A stretch of DNA of 64,000 nt from Betaproteobacteria bacterium (GTDB lineage: Bacteria > Pseudomonadota > Gammaproteobacteria > Burkholderiales > Casimicrobiaceae), in contig BOKS01000013.1 of assembly GCA_016861105.1 (NCBI GenBank), forward strand, positions 62,001-126,000. Reading direction: 5' to 3'. A program made the position numbers and the translations under genes. Shown here piece by piece: positions 45,398 through 55,332 of the stretch; the stretch's first letter is position 1; each line of letters begins with the position of its first letter. The notes under the pieces are model-generated. The model was not told the origin of the DNA. It was given only the letters and a program-made list of their open reading frames with translations, and made no database searches.

Positions 45398-46996
45398 TCA
45401 CTTGCGGAACATGTCGAGCATGCGCCGCGTCACCGCGAAGCCGCCGAACATGTTGATCGTCGCCAGCGCGATCGCGGCCACCGACAGCCAGCGGATCCAC
45501 TCGCCCGGCCGCGCGAGGTCCGTCGAGATCTTCGAGAGATCCGGCGCGAGCTGGACCAGCGCACCGATCGCGATGATGCTCGACACCGCGTTCGTGACGC
45601 TCATCAGCGGCGTGTGCAGCGCCGGCGTCACGTTCCACACGACCATGTACCCGACGAAGCAGGCGAGCACGAACACCGTGAAGTGGCCGAGGAAGCTCGC
45701 CGGCGCGTATGCGCCGATCAGCAGGAACAGCAGGGCGCCGACGCCGAAGAGCACGGCCGCCTTCGCCGGGGTCATCGCGCCGCTGGGCTTGCCGTGGCCG
45801 CCGGCGGCCTTCGCCGGCACGGGCGCGGCGGGCCTGGGCGGGGCGGGCGGTGCGGACGGCAGCTTCGGCGGCGGCGGCGGCCAGCTGATGGCACCATCCT
45901 TGACCACCGTCACGCCGCGGATCGCGTCGTCTTCCATGTCGACGTCGAGGACGCCGTCCTTGGTCTTGCACAGCTCCTCGGTCAGGCGCAGCAGGTTCGT
46001 CGCGTACAGCGTCGATGCCTGCCGGGCGAGGCGGCTGGCGAGGTCGGTGTAGCCGACGATCGTGACGCCGTGCCTCACCACGGCCGCTCCGGGCTCGGTC
46101 AGCTCGCAGTTGCCGCCCTGCTCCGCCGCCATGTCGACGATCACGCTGCCCGGCTTCATGCTCTTCACCATGTCGGCCGTGATGAGCCTTGGCGCCGGCT
46201 TGCCGGGGATCAGCGCGGTCGTGATGATGACGTCCGCCTCCCTCGCCTGCTTCGCGTACATCCCGCGCTGCGCCTGCTGGAAGCCCTCGCTCATCACCTT
46301 GGCGTAGCCGCCGCCGCCGGAGCCTTCCTCCTCGTAGTCGACCTTGACGAACTCGCCGCCCAGCGACTTCACCTGGTCGGCCACCTCCGCGCGCGTGTCG
46401 TTGGCGCGCACGATCGCGCCCAGGTTCGCGGCCGTGCCGATCGCGGCGAGGCCCGCGACGCCGGCGCCGGCGATGAAGACCCTGGCCGGCGGGATCTTGC
46501 CGGCGGCCGTGACGCTGCCGTTGAAGGGGCGGCCGAAGGCGTTGGCGGCCTCGATGACGGCGCGGTAACCGCTGACGCCGGCCATCGAGGTCAGCGCGTC
46601 CATCTTCTGGGCGCGCGAGAGCTGCCGCGGCAGCGAATCGATCGCGAGCACTGTCGCCTTCCGCGCGGCGAGCTGCTGCATCAGCTCGGGGTGCTGCGCC
46701 GGCCAGACGAAGCCGATGAGCGTCGCGCCTTCGCGGAGCATGGCGACTTCCTCGGTCGTCGGCGGCCGGACCTTGAGGACGACGTCGGCCTTCGCCCAGA
46801 GCTCATCTGCGGTGGCGACCAGTTCGGCGCCGGCCGCGCGGTAGGCCTCGTCCGGGAAGCTCGCCGCCTCGCCCGCGCGCGCCTCGACCGCGACGCGGAA
46901 GCCGAGCTTGATCAGCTTCTCGACGACCTCGGGAACGGTCGCGACGCGCTTCTCGCCGGGGAAGACTTCCTTCGGAACTCCGATCACCAGTGCCAT
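45398..46996 (-). CDS. pntA: NAD(P) transhydrogenase subunit alpha (PntA)
   Basis: Subunit of 532 residues. The NAD(H)-binding domain I starts [19 protein letters not shown] and includes [13 protein letters not shown] and [17 protein letters not shown] Pro/Ala-rich linker (about 385-420) joins it to the C-terminal transmembrane part of domain II. In some bacteria this is split in two genes; here it is one chain as in E. coli. GAGGAGAGG before the ATG at 46994-46996 fixes the start. pntA and pntB form an operon. Confidence 0.95.
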   Translation of the reverse strand: MALVIGVPKEVFPGEKRVATVPEVVEKLIKLGFRVAVEARAGEAASFPDEAYRAAGAELVATADELWAKADVVLKVRPPTTEEVAMLREGATLIGFVWPAQHPELMQQLAARKATVLAIDSLPRQLSRAQKMDALTSMAGVSGYRAVIEAANAFGRPFNGSVTAAGKIPPARVFIAGAGVAGLAAIGTAANLGAIVRANDTRAEVADQVKSLGGEFVKVDYEEEGSGGGGYAKVMSEGFQQAQRGMYAKQAREADVIITTALIPGKPAPRLITADMVKSMKPGSVIVDMAAEQGGNCELTEPGAAVVRHGVTIVGYTDLASRLARQASTLYATNLLRLTEELCKTKDGVLDVDMEDDAIRGVTVVKDGAISWPPPPPKLPSAPPAPPRPAAPVPAKAAGGHGKPSGAMTPAKAAVLFGVGALLFLLIGAYAPASFLGHFTVFVLACFVGYMVVWNVTPALHTPLMSVTNAVSSIIAIGALVQLAPDLSKISTDLARPGEWIRWLSVAAIALATINMFGGFAVTRRMLDMFRK

Positions 46997-47111
46997 CGAC
47001 CTCTCCTCGTCGCCTTCTTCTCGTTCGGCGTTCCGGCCCCGCATCGTGCCACAAACGCCCCGCTCCCGGTGGCGACCGCGCGCGCGGCGCGATCGTGGCG
47101 CAGTCCCGGGC

Positions 47112-48443
47112 TCACCGGGGGCGCGCGTCGAGCGGCTGCAGCAGCGGCGCGAATGCCGCGAGCGCGCCACGGTCCAGCTTGCCCGCGGCCGTGTGCGGCA
47201 GCCGCTCGACGAAGCACACGTGGCGCGGGCGCTTGAACGGCGCGAGCTGCGCACCCAGCCATGCCTGCAGCTGCATCGCGGAGGGTGCGCCGGCCTCGGC
47301 GACGAGTGCAGCGGCGACCGTCTCGCCCCACGTCGCGTCGGGCCGGCCGAACACCGCGGCCTCCACGATGCCCGGACAGGCTTCCAGCACGCGCTCCACC
47401 TCGACCGGATAGACGTTCTCGCCGCCGGTCACGATGAGGTCGCCGCGGCGCGCATGCACGTGCAGGCACCCGTCCGCATCGAGCGTACCGAGATCGCCGG
47501 TGTCGAACCACGCGCCCGGCGCGAGCGCCGGACCGTTCCAGTAGCCTGCCATCAGCATCGGCCCCGCGACCTCGATGCGGCCGTCGACGACGCGCACGCG
47601 CGCCCCCGGCAGCGCCCGCCCTTCCCCCCGCAGTGCCGGCGCGAAGCGGTCCGCGTAGGGCGTGGCGACCACCTGCGAACAGCTCTCGGTGAGGCCGTAG
47701 GTCAGCACGATCGGCACGCCGCGTGCGGACGCCCGCGCGAGCAGTCGCCGCGGCGCCGGCGCCCCGCCGACCAGCACGCAGCGCAGCCGCGCCGGCGGCC
47801 GCCACCGCGGGTGCGCGTCCAGCACCCGCGCGAGCATCGTGGGCACGACGGAGGCGAGCGTGGCGTGCGTGTCGTCGAGCAGCGCGGGAAACGACGCCGC
47901 GTCGAAGCCTTCGGCGAGCGCGACGCAGCGGCGCGCGATCAGGCTGCGCGTCAGGATCGAGAGGCCACCGACGCGCGCGACCGGCATGCACGCGAGCCAG
48001 CAGTCGCCCGCTTCCCAGCCGAGGTTCGCCGCGCTCGCGGCCGCAGAGGCCACGAGGGCGGCACGCGTCAGCACCGCGCCGCGCGGGACGCCGGTCGTCC
48101 CGGACGTGTGGATGATCACCGCCGCGTCCGCGTGCGGCACGTCGCCCGCGCGCGCCACCTCGGCGAGCAGCGCGTCGCGTTCGGGCGCCGTGAGCCGCGG
48201 GTGGACCAGCAGGGCGGGCACGCGCAGCTCCAGCAGCGCGAACAGCGTCGCGACGGTGTCGAGCGTGTTGCCGGCGACGAGCGCGTGCGCCCGCCGCTCG
48301 CCCGTGTCGCGCGCGAGCGCGTGCATGCGCGCGTCGACGCGCTCCGCGAGGTCGCGGAACGTGTGGTCGCGGCCGCGCACGCGCAGGGCACACGCGCCTC
48401 CCGCCTCGCGCGCGGCTGCGAAGACCGACAGCAGGTCGTGCAT
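47112..48443 (-). CDS. o-Succinylbenzoate-CoA ligase-like (MenE-like) AMP ligase
   Basis: AMP-forming ligase of 443 residues. The motif [11 protein letters not shown] is at 112-122, then [19 protein letters not shown] and WFDTGDLG, and the C-terminal TAAGKLDRG with the catalytic lysine. The short length (about 440 rather than 540) and its position 22 bp after a clear MenB gene point to MenE, which activates o-succinylbenzoate in menaquinone synthesis. Other small acyl-CoA ligases look similar, so the substrate is an inference from context. Confidence 0.78.
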   Translation of the reverse strand: MHDLLSVFAAAREAGGACALRVRGRDHTFRDLAERVDARMHALARDTGERRAHALVAGNTLDTVATLFALLELRVPALLVHPRLTAPERDALLAEVARAGDVPHADAAVIIHTSGTTGVPRGAVLTRAALVASAAASAANLGWEAGDCWLACMPVARVGGLSILTRSLIARRCVALAEGFDAASFPALLDDTHATLASVVPTMLARVLDAHPRWRPPARLRCVLVGGAPAPRRLLARASARGVPIVLTYGLTESCSQVVATPYADRFAPALRGEGRALPGARVRVVDGRIEVAGPMLMAGYWNGPALAPGAWFDTGDLGTLDADGCLHVHARRGDLIVTGGENVYPVEVERVLEACPGIVEAAVFGRPDATWGETVAAALVAEAGAPSAMQLQAWLGAQLAPFKRPRHVCFVERLPHTAAGKLDRGALAAFAPLLQPLDARPR

Positions 48444-48465
48444 GGCGGGCGCCGCGCGCCGCGCG

Positions 48466-49308
48466 TCAGGGCAGGCGACGGAACCTGCGGAAGTCGGGCG
48501 TGCGCTTCTCGACGTAGGCGTTGCGCCCCTCCTGCCCTTCCTCGGACAGGTAGAACAAGAGCGTGGCGTTGCCGGCGAGTTCCTGGAGGCCCGCCTGCCC
48601 GTCGCAGTCGGCGTTCAGCGCCGCCTTGAGGCAGCGCAGCGCGATCGGGCTGTTGGCGAGCATCTCGCGGCACCACTGCACGGTCTCCTCCTCGAGCCGC
48701 TCGTAGGGCACGACGCAGTTGACCAGGCCCATCTCGAGCGCCTGGCGCGCGTCGTACTGCCGGCACAGGAACCAGATCTCGCGCGCCTTCTTCTGGCCGA
48801 CGATGCGCGCCATGTAGGACGCGCCGTAGCCGCCGTCGAAGCTGCCGACGCGCGGGCCCGTCTGCCCGAAGCGCGCGTTGTCCGCGGCGATCGTCAGGTC
48901 GCAGATCATGTGAAGCACGTGGCCGCCGCCGATCGCGTAGCCGGCGACCATCGCGACGACGGGCTTGGGGAGCGTGCGGATCTGGCGCTGAAGGTCGAGG
49001 ACGTTGAGGCGCGGCACGCCGTCGCCGCCGACGTAGCCGCCCTTGCCGCGGACGCGCTGGTCGCCGCCCGAGCAGAACGCCTCGCGGCCCTTGCCCGTCA
49101 GGATCACGACGCCCACGGACTCGTCGTCGCGCGCGTCGGCGAACGCCCGCTGCAGCTCCTGGACCGTCTCGGGCCGGAACGCGTTGCGCACCTGCGGGCG
49201 ATTGATCGTGATCTTCGCGATCCCCTCGCCGGCCTTCTCGTAGATGACGTCGTGGTAGCCGTCGACCGCCTGCCACTCGGGCACGGCGGGAAGTGCCTGC
49301 TGCTGCAT
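48466..49308 (-). CDS. menB: 1,4-Dihydroxy-2-naphthoyl-CoA synthase (MenB)
   Basis: Crotonase-fold enzyme of 280 residues. Diagnostic of MenB are [14 protein letters not shown] (with the Arg that contacts the substrate), [32 protein letters not shown], and the C-terminus [21 protein letters not shown]. It cyclises o-succinylbenzoyl-CoA in menaquinone synthesis. BadI and related hydrolases of anaerobic ring degradation are homologous, but lack the RVRG and EEGQEGRN patterns. The neighbour is a MenE-like ligase; menD, menC, menA are not in this window. Confidence 0.85.
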   Translation of the reverse strand: MQQQALPAVPEWQAVDGYHDVIYEKAGEGIAKITINRPQVRNAFRPETVQELQRAFADARDDESVGVVILTGKGREAFCSGGDQRVRGKGGYVGGDGVPRLNVLDLQRQIRTLPKPVVAMVAGYAIGGGHVLHMICDLTIAADNARFGQTGPRVGSFDGGYGASYMARIVGQKKAREIWFLCRQYDARQALEMGLVNCVVPYERLEEETVQWCREMLANSPIALRCLKAALNADCDGQAGLQELAGNATLLFYLSEEGQEGRNAYVEKRTPDFRRFRRLP

Positions 49309-49420
49309 CGCTTGCTCCGTCGTCAGAAGTCTCGTCGCGCCGGCTGCTCGCAGGCGCGCGCGTGAAGTTCGCCGGGGTAACGGGTCCGCGGGCGCGCAGC
49401 CGCCTTGCGCCGCGGCGGCG

Positions 49421-50485
49421 TCACAGCGCCTCCGCGATGGCGCGGCCGGCCTCGGCGGTGCCGGCCGTGCCGCCGATGTCCCGCGTGCGTGGCGCCGAGG
49501 GGTCCGCGAGCACGCGCTCGATGGCCGCGACGACCGCCGCGCCCGCCTCGCGGTGGCCCAGGAAGTCCAGCATCAGCGCGGCCGACCAGATCTGCCCGAT
49601 CGGGTTCGCGATGCCCTTGCCCGCGATGTCGGGAGCGGAGCCGTGCACGGGTTCGAACAGCGACGGGAACGTGCGCTCCGGATTGATGTTCGCCGACGGC
49701 GCGATGCCGATCGTGCCGCACACGGCGGGGCCGAGGTCGGACAGGATGTCGCCGAACAGGTTCGAGCCGACCACGACGTCGAAGATCTGCGGCCGCGCGA
49801 CGAAATGCGCCGTCAGGATGTCGATGTGATAGGCGTCGGTCGCCACGTCCGGATAGCGCGCCTTCGCCGCCGCGAAGCGCTCGTCCCAGTACGGCATCGT
49901 GATGGCGATGCCGTTGCTCTTCGTCGCCGACGTGACCTTCCGGCGGGCGCGCGTGCGTGCGAGCTCGAACGCGTACTCCATGATGCGGTCGACGCCGGCG
50001 CGGCTGAACACCGACTCCTGGAACACGATCTCGCGCTCCGTGCCCTCGTACATGCGCCCGCCGACCGACGAGTACTCGCCTTCGGTGTTCTCGCGCACGA
50101 CCACGAAGTCGATGTCGCCGGGCCTGCGGTCGGCGAGCGGCGAGGGGATGCCCGGCATCAGCCGGCAGGGCCGCAGGTTGACGTACTGGTCGAAGCGCCG
50201 CCGGAACTGGATCAGCGAGCCCCAGAGCGAGACGTGGTCGGGGACGCTCGCCGGCCAGCCGACCGCGCCGTAGAAGATCGCCTCGAACCCCGCCAGCGTC
50301 GGGAACCAGTCCTCGGGCATCATCCGCCCGTGCTTCGCGTAGTAGTCGCAGTTCCAGTCGAACTGCTCGAAGCGCCACGTGATCCCGAAGCGCTTGCCCA
50401 CGGCCTCGAGCACGCGCAGGCCCTCGGGGACGACTTCCTTGCCGATGCCGTCCCCGGGGATGACGGCGATCCGATGCGTGGCCAT
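49421..50485 (-). CDS. Tartrate/D-malate dehydrogenase-type oxidoreductase
   Basis: Isocitrate/isopropylmalate dehydrogenase family, 354 residues. [14 protein letters not shown] is the N-terminal motif; [13 protein letters not shown], the catalytic Lys/Asp region ([16 protein letters not shown]), and the metal site [12 protein letters not shown] follow. The [20 protein letters not shown] stretch and [14 protein letters not shown] are those of the TtuC/DmlA (tartrate or D-malate dehydrogenase/decarboxylase) branch and not of LeuB. It uses NAD+ and a divalent metal. It is divergent from the methyltransferase-like gene across only 38 bp. Confidence 0.85.
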   Translation of the reverse strand: MATHRIAVIPGDGIGKEVVPEGLRVLEAVGKRFGITWRFEQFDWNCDYYAKHGRMMPEDWFPTLAGFEAIFYGAVGWPASVPDHVSLWGSLIQFRRRFDQYVNLRPCRLMPGIPSPLADRRPGDIDFVVVRENTEGEYSSVGGRMYEGTEREIVFQESVFSRAGVDRIMEYAFELARTRARRKVTSATKSNGIAITMPYWDERFAAAKARYPDVATDAYHIDILTAHFVARPQIFDVVVGSNLFGDILSDLGPAVCGTIGIAPSANINPERTFPSLFEPVHGSAPDIAGKGIANPIGQIWSAALMLDFLGHREAGAAVVAAIERVLADPSAPRTRDIGGTAGTAEAGRAIAEAL

Positions 50486-50523
50486 GCAGGCGTTCCGGTC
50501 GGTCGAAAGCGCGATTGTAGGTT

Positions 50524-50985
50524 ATGCTCGGCCACGCCCCGCCGCCCCGCTTCGCCGTGCCCTCGGCCGCGCTCGTCGCCCTGCAGTTCGCCGCCCTCGC
50601 CGCCCTGCTGCCGCCCTGGGGCGCCGCGCGCTTCTCGGCGTGGGCGGCGCCGCCGCTCGTCGCCGCGGTGGCGCTGGGCGCGTGGACGCTGCGCCACAAC
50701 CGCCCCGGCAATTTCGGCGTCATGCCCGAGCCGCGCGGGGGTGCACGGCTGGTGACCAGCGGGCCGTACGCGTACGTGCGCCACCCGATGTACCTAGCGG
50801 TGCTCCTCTTCGGCGCCGGCATGGCCGCCGGATGGGGCGGTGCGCCGCACCTCGTCGCGCTCGCCGCGCTGGCCGTGGTGCTGCACGCGAAGGCGGGGCG
50901 CGAGGAGGGGCTGCTGGCGGCGGCGTTCCCGGCGTACGCCGACTATGCCGCCCGGACGCGGCGCATCCTCCCGTTCCTGCTGTAG
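50524..50985 (+). CDS. Isoprenylcysteine carboxyl methyltransferase-like membrane protein
   Basis: Membrane protein of 153 residues with three to four hydrophobic helices and the family motif GPYAYVRHPMYLAVLL near residue 80, plus E..L....YADY near the end. Bacterial members (ICMT/PEMT-like, NnrU-like) methylate unknown substrates. The ATG at 50524 begins within a TATGCT-like sequence, so the transcript may have a very short leader. A strong terminator lies 55 bp after the stop. Confidence 0.8.
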   Translation: MLGHAPPPRFAVPSAALVALQFAALAALLPPWGAARFSAWAAPPLVAAVALGAWTLRHNRPGNFGVMPEPRGGARLVTSGPYAYVRHPMYLAVLLFGAGMAAGWGGAPHLVALAALAVVLHAKAGREEGLLAAAFPAYADYAARTRRILPFLL

Positions 50986-51039
50986 CGCCCCCGGCGCCCG
51001 CATTGGACAGCGCGCACGCGCTCGCGTAGAGTGCGCGCT

Positions 51040-51077
51040 GCCGGTGGGCCGAACCTGCGCCCCACCGGCTTTCTTTT
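51040..51077 (+). terminator. Rho-independent terminator
   Basis: GCCGGTGGG (51040-51048) and CCCACCGGC (51061-51069) form a perfect 9-bp stem with a 12-nt loop, followed by TTTCTTTT (51070-51077). It would end transcription from the methyltransferase-like gene and lies just where the next gene starts. Confidence 0.85.
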
Positions 51078-52011
51078 GCCTCCGCTCCCGCACTCCGTCG
51101 ACGCCGCCCGGCTGCACAGGCGCGCGATCCTGTTCATGGTCGTCGCGCCGCTGTGCTGGTCGTCCGGCGGGCTGCTCGTGCGCCTGCTGTCGTTCCGCGA
51201 CGCCTGGGAGATCGTGTTCTGGCGGTCGCTGTTCATGGCGCTCTTCGTCGCCGGCACGCTCGTCGTCCTGCACGGGCGCCGCGTGCCGCAGGCCGTGCGC
51301 AGCGTCGGCTGGCCGGGGCTCCTCGCCGGCGCGTTCCTCGCGGGCCAGTTCTTCCTCTTCATCGCGTCGCTGACCCGCACGACGGTCGCCAACACGTTCG
51401 TGCTCATGAGCGTCTCGCCGTTCCTCGCCGCCCTCGCCGCGCGCCTCCTGCTGCGCGAAGCGGTGCCGATGCGCACGTGGATCGCGATGAGCGTCGCCTT
51501 CGGCGGCATGGTGATCATGTTCTCGGACTCGCTCGACGCCGGGCGCCTGTCCGGCAACCTGCTCGCCGTCGGCGTGTCGGTGCTGTTCGCGCTCAACGTC
51601 ACCGTGCTGCGGAAGGTGCACGCGACCGTCGACATGCTGCCGACGGTCATGATCGCGGGCCTGATGTCGATCGCCGTCGCGCTGCCGCTTGCCGCGCCGT
51701 TCGAGGCGACGCCTCGGGACCTCGCCGTGCTCGCGGTGCTGGGGTGCGTGCAGCTCGGCACCGGGTGCCTGCTGATGGTGGCGGCCTCGCGGCACCTGAC
51801 GGCGACGGAACTGGGGCTGCTCGCGCTGCTCGAGCCCATCCTCGGCCCGGTCTGGGTGTGGGCGCTGCTCGGCGAGGCCCCCGGCCCGCTGGCGCTCGCC
51901 GGGGGCGCGATCGTGCTTGGCGCCGTGATCGCGAACGAGGCGTGGGCGGCGTGGCGCGGCCGTTCGCCGCCCGCGGTGCTCGCCCCGCCGGCCGCGACGC
52001 CCGGCCCCTGA
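51076..52011 (+). CDS. EamA family (DMT superfamily) transporter
   Basis: Inner-membrane transporter of 311 residues (from TTG 51076) with ten hydrophobic helices in two EamA repeats: APLCWSSGGLLVRLL and FWRSLFMALFVAG in the first, ALNVTVLRKVHATVDMLPTVMIAGL in the second, and the ending LLALLEPILGPVWVWALLGE. The substrate (a metabolite or drug for export) cannot be told. The open frame begins at 51031, inside the preceding terminator; a TTG at 51076 or the ATG at 51136 is more likely as the start. Confidence 0.85.
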   Translation: MPPLPHSVDAARLHRRAILFMVVAPLCWSSGGLLVRLLSFRDAWEIVFWRSLFMALFVAGTLVVLHGRRVPQAVRSVGWPGLLAGAFLAGQFFLFIASLTRTTVANTFVLMSVSPFLAALAARLLLREAVPMRTWIAMSVAFGGMVIMFSDSLDAGRLSGNLLAVGVSVLFALNVTVLRKVHATVDMLPTVMIAGLMSIAVALPLAAPFEATPRDLAVLAVLGCVQLGTGCLLMVAASRHLTATELGLLALLEPILGPVWVWALLGEAPGPLALAGGAIVLGAVIANEAWAAWRGRSPPAVLAPPAATPGP

Positions 52012-52015
52012 CGCG

Positions 52016-52789
52016 ATGGCGTGGCCGGACTTCCCGGTCGGGTTCTACCCCGTCGCGGTGCTCGCGATCCTGGTGACCGGCATCTCGAAGTCGGGCTTCG
52101 GCGGCGGCGCCGGCGGCATCGCCGTGCCGCTGATGTCGATCTTCATCGCGCCGCCGGAGGCCGCGGGCATCATGCTGCCGATCCTGTGCGCGATGGACCT
52201 GTTCGGCGTGCACGCGTACCGCGGCAAGGCGTCGTGGCGGCACCTGCGCGCGCTGCTGCCCGGCGCGCTGATCGGCATCGCGCTCGGCGGCCTCGCCTTC
52301 GGCGCGCTGCCCGTCGACGCGATCCGCCTGCTCCTCGGCATCATCGCCGTGACGTTCGCGCTCAACCGCTGGTTCGGCCTCTCCGAGCGGCTCGCCGCGC
52401 GGCTCGCGCGCGCCGAGGGTCCGCCGGGCCGCGCCGCCGGCGCGCTCTGGGGCGGCCTGTCGGGATTCACCAGCACGCTGGCGCACGCCGGCGGGCCGCC
52501 GTTCTCGATCTGGATGCTGCCGCAGCGCCTCGACAAGACGGTGCTGGTCGCCACCTCGATCGTGTTCTTCCTCGTCGTCAACTACGCGAAGCTGGTGCCG
52601 TACGCGATGCTCGGCCAGCTCAACGCCGGGAACCTCTCCGCGTCGCTGCTGTTCGCCCCGCTCGCGCCGCTCGGCATCTGGATCGGCGTGTGGCTGCACA
52701 AGCGGATGACGGAGTCGACCTTCTACGCGATCTCGTACGCACTGCTCTTCGCCACCGGCCTCAAGCTCGTCTACGACGCGCTGGCGTGA
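52016..52789 (+). CDS. TauE/SafE family sulfite/anion permease
   Basis: Membrane protein of 257 residues, about eight helices. GISKSGFGGGAGGIAVPLMS near the N-terminus and the GGLSGFTSTLAHAGGPPFSIWMLPQRLDK repeat in the middle identify the TauE/SafE family. Members move small anions such as sulfite, sulfoacetate or sulfonates. The ATG is 4 bp after the EamA stop, so they may be one transcript. Confidence 0.9.
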   Translation: MAWPDFPVGFYPVAVLAILVTGISKSGFGGGAGGIAVPLMSIFIAPPEAAGIMLPILCAMDLFGVHAYRGKASWRHLRALLPGALIGIALGGLAFGALPVDAIRLLLGIIAVTFALNRWFGLSERLAARLARAEGPPGRAAGALWGGLSGFTSTLAHAGGPPFSIWMLPQRLDKTVLVATSIVFFLVVNYAKLVPYAMLGQLNAGNLSASLLFAPLAPLGIWIGVWLHKRMTESTFYAISYALLFATGLKLVYDALA

Positions 52790-52936
52790 CGCCGACGGGG
52801 GCTCGCGGGACCGCTGCACGCGCGGGGCGACCGCCGCGCCCGCAGGGCGCGCCCGCGGCGCACGGGCCGGTCGGCGGCCCCGGCCCGGGCTGCGCTATGA
52901 TGCGGGCCCAGCCGCAGCCGCCGCCGCCGCGTCCCC

Positions 52937-53905
52937 ATGAAGCAGACGTTCCTCGACTTCGAGCAGCCGATCGCCGAGCTCCAGGCGAAGATCGACGAGC
53001 TGCGCTTCGTCCACGAGGACTCCGCCGTCGACATCTCCGACGAGATCGCGCGCCTCACGAAGAAGAGCCAGCAGCTCACCAGGGACATCTACGGCAAGCT
53101 GACCGCGTGGCAGATCGCGCAGGTCGCACGGCATCCGCAGCGCCCCTACACGCTCGACTACGTCGCCGCCATGTTCACGGACTTCCGGGAGCTGCACGGC
53201 GACCGCAGCTTCGCGGACGACCCGGCGATCGTCGGCGGCCTCGCGCGCTTCAACGGCCGGCCATGCGTCGTCGTCGGCCACCAGAAGGGCCGCGACACGA
53301 AGGAGAAGATCCACCGCAACTTCGGGATGCCGCGCCCGGAGGGCTACCGCAAGGCGCTGCGCCTGATGAAGCTCGCGGAGAAGTTCGGGCTGCCGCTGTT
53401 CACGTTCGTCGACACGCCGGGCGCCTACCCGGGCATCGGCGCCGAGGAGCGCGGGCAGTCGGAGGCGATCGGGCGCAACCTCTACGAGATGGCGGGGCTG
53501 CGCACGCCGGTCATCGTGACGATCATCGGCGAGGGCGGCTCCGGGGGCGCGCTGGCGATCGCCATCGGGGACGTGTGCCTGATGCTGCAGTACGCCGCGT
53601 ACTCGGTGATCTCGCCTGAGGGCTGCGCCTCGATCCTGTGGAAGTCCGCCGAGCACGCGCCCGAGGCGGCCGAGTCGCTGGGCATCACGGCGGCGCGCCT
53701 CAAGCAGCTCGGCCTGGTCGACCGCGTCGTGCCCGAGCCGCTCGGCGGCGCGCACCGCGACCCGCCCGCGATGATGCTGGCGCTCAAGAAGGCGCTCGCC
53801 GAGGCGCTCCGCCAGCTCGCCGAGCAGCCGGTCGACGCCCTGCTCGAGGCGCGCGAGGACAAGATCCTCGCCTATGGCAAGTTCAAGGAGATCGCGCCCG
53901 GCTGA
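52937..53905 (+). CDS. accA: Acetyl-CoA carboxylase carboxyltransferase subunit alpha
   Basis: Cytoplasmic subunit of 322 residues. The start [18 protein letters not shown], then [55 protein letters not shown], and [11 protein letters not shown] are the AccA pattern. It works with AccD to carboxylate acetyl-CoA in fatty-acid synthesis. It runs into tilS with a 32-bp overlap. A TATGAT box is at 52896-52901. Confidence 0.96.
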   Translation: MKQTFLDFEQPIAELQAKIDELRFVHEDSAVDISDEIARLTKKSQQLTRDIYGKLTAWQIAQVARHPQRPYTLDYVAAMFTDFRELHGDRSFADDPAIVGGLARFNGRPCVVVGHQKGRDTKEKIHRNFGMPRPEGYRKALRLMKLAEKFGLPLFTFVDTPGAYPGIGAEERGQSEAIGRNLYEMAGLRTPVIVTIIGEGGSGGALAIAIGDVCLMLQYAAYSVISPEGCASILWKSAEHAPEAAESLGITAARLKQLGLVDRVVPEPLGGAHRDPPAMMLALKKALAEALRQLAEQPVDALLEAREDKILAYGKFKEIAPG

Positions 53906-55244
53906 CGCCGCGGCGGTCGAGGCCGCGGCCGACCGTGCGTTCGCCGCGTTCGCCGGGCGTCGCGTCGCGGTCGCGCTCTCGGCAGGCCGCGATTCGGCCG
54001 CGCTGCTCGTTGCCTGCGCGCGCGTCGCCCCGCGTCACGCGATCGCGCTTCACGCCGTCCACGTCCACCACGGACTCTCCGTGCACGCGGATGCGTGGGT
54101 CGCGGCGTGTCGGCAGCTCGCCACGGCCTGCGGCGTGCCGCTCGACGTGAGACGCGTGCGCGTCGAGGACGCCGCCCGGCTCGGCGTGGAGGCGGCGGCG
54201 CGCGTCGCGCGCTACGCCGCGCTGCGGGGGGCCGCGCGGGAAGGCGCGCTGGACGCGATCGCGCTCGCGCACCACGCCGACGATCAGGCCGAGACGCTGC
54301 TGCTGCAGCTCGTGCGCGGCGCCGGCCCGCACGGCCTCGCCGCCATGGGCGCGGTGCAGCGCGACGCCGGCGGCCTCGCCTGGCTGCGCCCGCTGCTCGC
54401 GACGCCGCGCGCGGCCATCGAAGCGTACGTCGCGGCGCACGCGATCGCGTACGTCGACGACGACAGCAACGCGTCGCCGCGCCACCGGCGCAACGCGCTG
54501 CGCCAGGACGTGCTCCCCGCGCTCGCCCGGACGTTTCCCGCGGCGCCGCGCGCGCTGGCGCGCGCGGCCGCGCACCAGCGCGAGGCCGCGGCGCTCGCCG
54601 ACGACCTGGCCGCGCTCGACGCGCGCGATGCGATCCGCGACGGGACGCTGGACTGCGCCGCGCTCGGCGCCCTCCCGCCGCACCGCGCGCGCAACCTGCT
54701 GCGCTGGTTCCTGCGCGCGCACGGCGTGCCGGCGCCGTCGTCCGCGCGCCTCGCCGCGATGCTCGCGCAACTCGCGCGACCGCGCGTCGACGCCCGCGTG
54801 CACCTCGCGCACGCCGGCGTCGCGCTCGGCGTGCACCGCGGCCGCATCGCCGTGCACGCGCCGCCGCCGCAGCCGTTCGAGGTCCGCTGGTCCGGCGAGC
54901 GCGACGTCGTGCTCCCGCACGGCGCGCTGTCGTTCGAGCCGGCCACCGGCGAAGGCCTCGAGGCAGCGAGGATCGCCGGACGCGCGGTGACCATCGCGCC
55001 GCGCCGCGGCGGCGAGCGCCTCGCGCCGCACGCGCGCCGTCCGCGAAGACTGCTGGCCGCGTGGATGCAGGAGGCGGGGATGCCCGCGTGGGAACGCGAC
55101 GCGCTCCCGCTGGTGTTCTGCGACGGCGCGCTGGTCGCGGCCCCGTCGCTGGGCGTCGACGTCGACTGGCAGGCGCGCGGCGCGGCGCCGGGGTGGCGGC
55201 TCGTCTGGCACCCCGCTCGCGCGCGCGCGGAGCTGCACGGCTGA
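53874..55244 (+). CDS. tilS: tRNA(Ile)-lysidine synthetase TilS
   Basis: Protein of 456 residues that modifies C34 of tRNA-Ile(CAU) with lysine. The N-type ATP pyrophosphatase loop is SAGRDS at 36-41 (usual SGGxDS); [28 protein letters not shown] and the C-terminal TilS substrate-binding domain ([34 protein letters not shown]) are conserved. The start at ATG 53874 overlaps accA by 32 bp; no better start lies downstream. The Gly-to-Ala change in the loop is unusual. Confidence 0.93.
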   Translation: MASSRRSRPADAAAVEAAADRAFAAFAGRRVAVALSAGRDSAALLVACARVAPRHAIALHAVHVHHGLSVHADAWVAACRQLATACGVPLDVRRVRVEDAARLGVEAAARVARYAALRGAAREGALDAIALAHHADDQAETLLLQLVRGAGPHGLAAMGAVQRDAGGLAWLRPLLATPRAAIEAYVAAHAIAYVDDDSNASPRHRRNALRQDVLPALARTFPAAPRALARAAAHQREAAALADDLAALDARDAIRDGTLDCAALGALPPHRARNLLRWFLRAHGVPAPSSARLAAMLAQLARPRVDARVHLAHAGVALGVHRGRIAVHAPPPQPFEVRWSGERDVVLPHGALSFEPATGEGLEAARIAGRAVTIAPRRGGERLAPHARRPRRLLAAWMQEAGMPAWERDALPLVFCDGALVAAPSLGVDVDWQARGAAPGWRLVWHPARARAELHG

Positions 55245-55283
55245 CGCGCGCGCCGGGCGAGGCGGCGCACGACGCGACAGAAA

Positions 55284-55314
55284 GCGCACGGGCCGCGCGA
55301 GGCGGCCCGTGCGC
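55284..55314 (-). terminator. Intrinsic terminator between tilS and the Bug-type receptor gene
   Basis: A perfect 13-bp stem (GCGCACGGGCCGC and its complement, 5-nt loop), followed on the minus strand by TTTCT. It would stop the minus-strand receptor transcript, and may also act for tilS. Confidence 0.7.
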
Positions 55315-55332
55315 ATGCGGAGCGCGCGCCGG

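Noticed and set aside
48466..49308. BadI-like ring hydrolase in place of MenB
   Set aside because: The RVRG loop and the C-terminal EEGQEGRN pattern are those of MenB; no other anaerobic aromatic degradation genes are adjacent.
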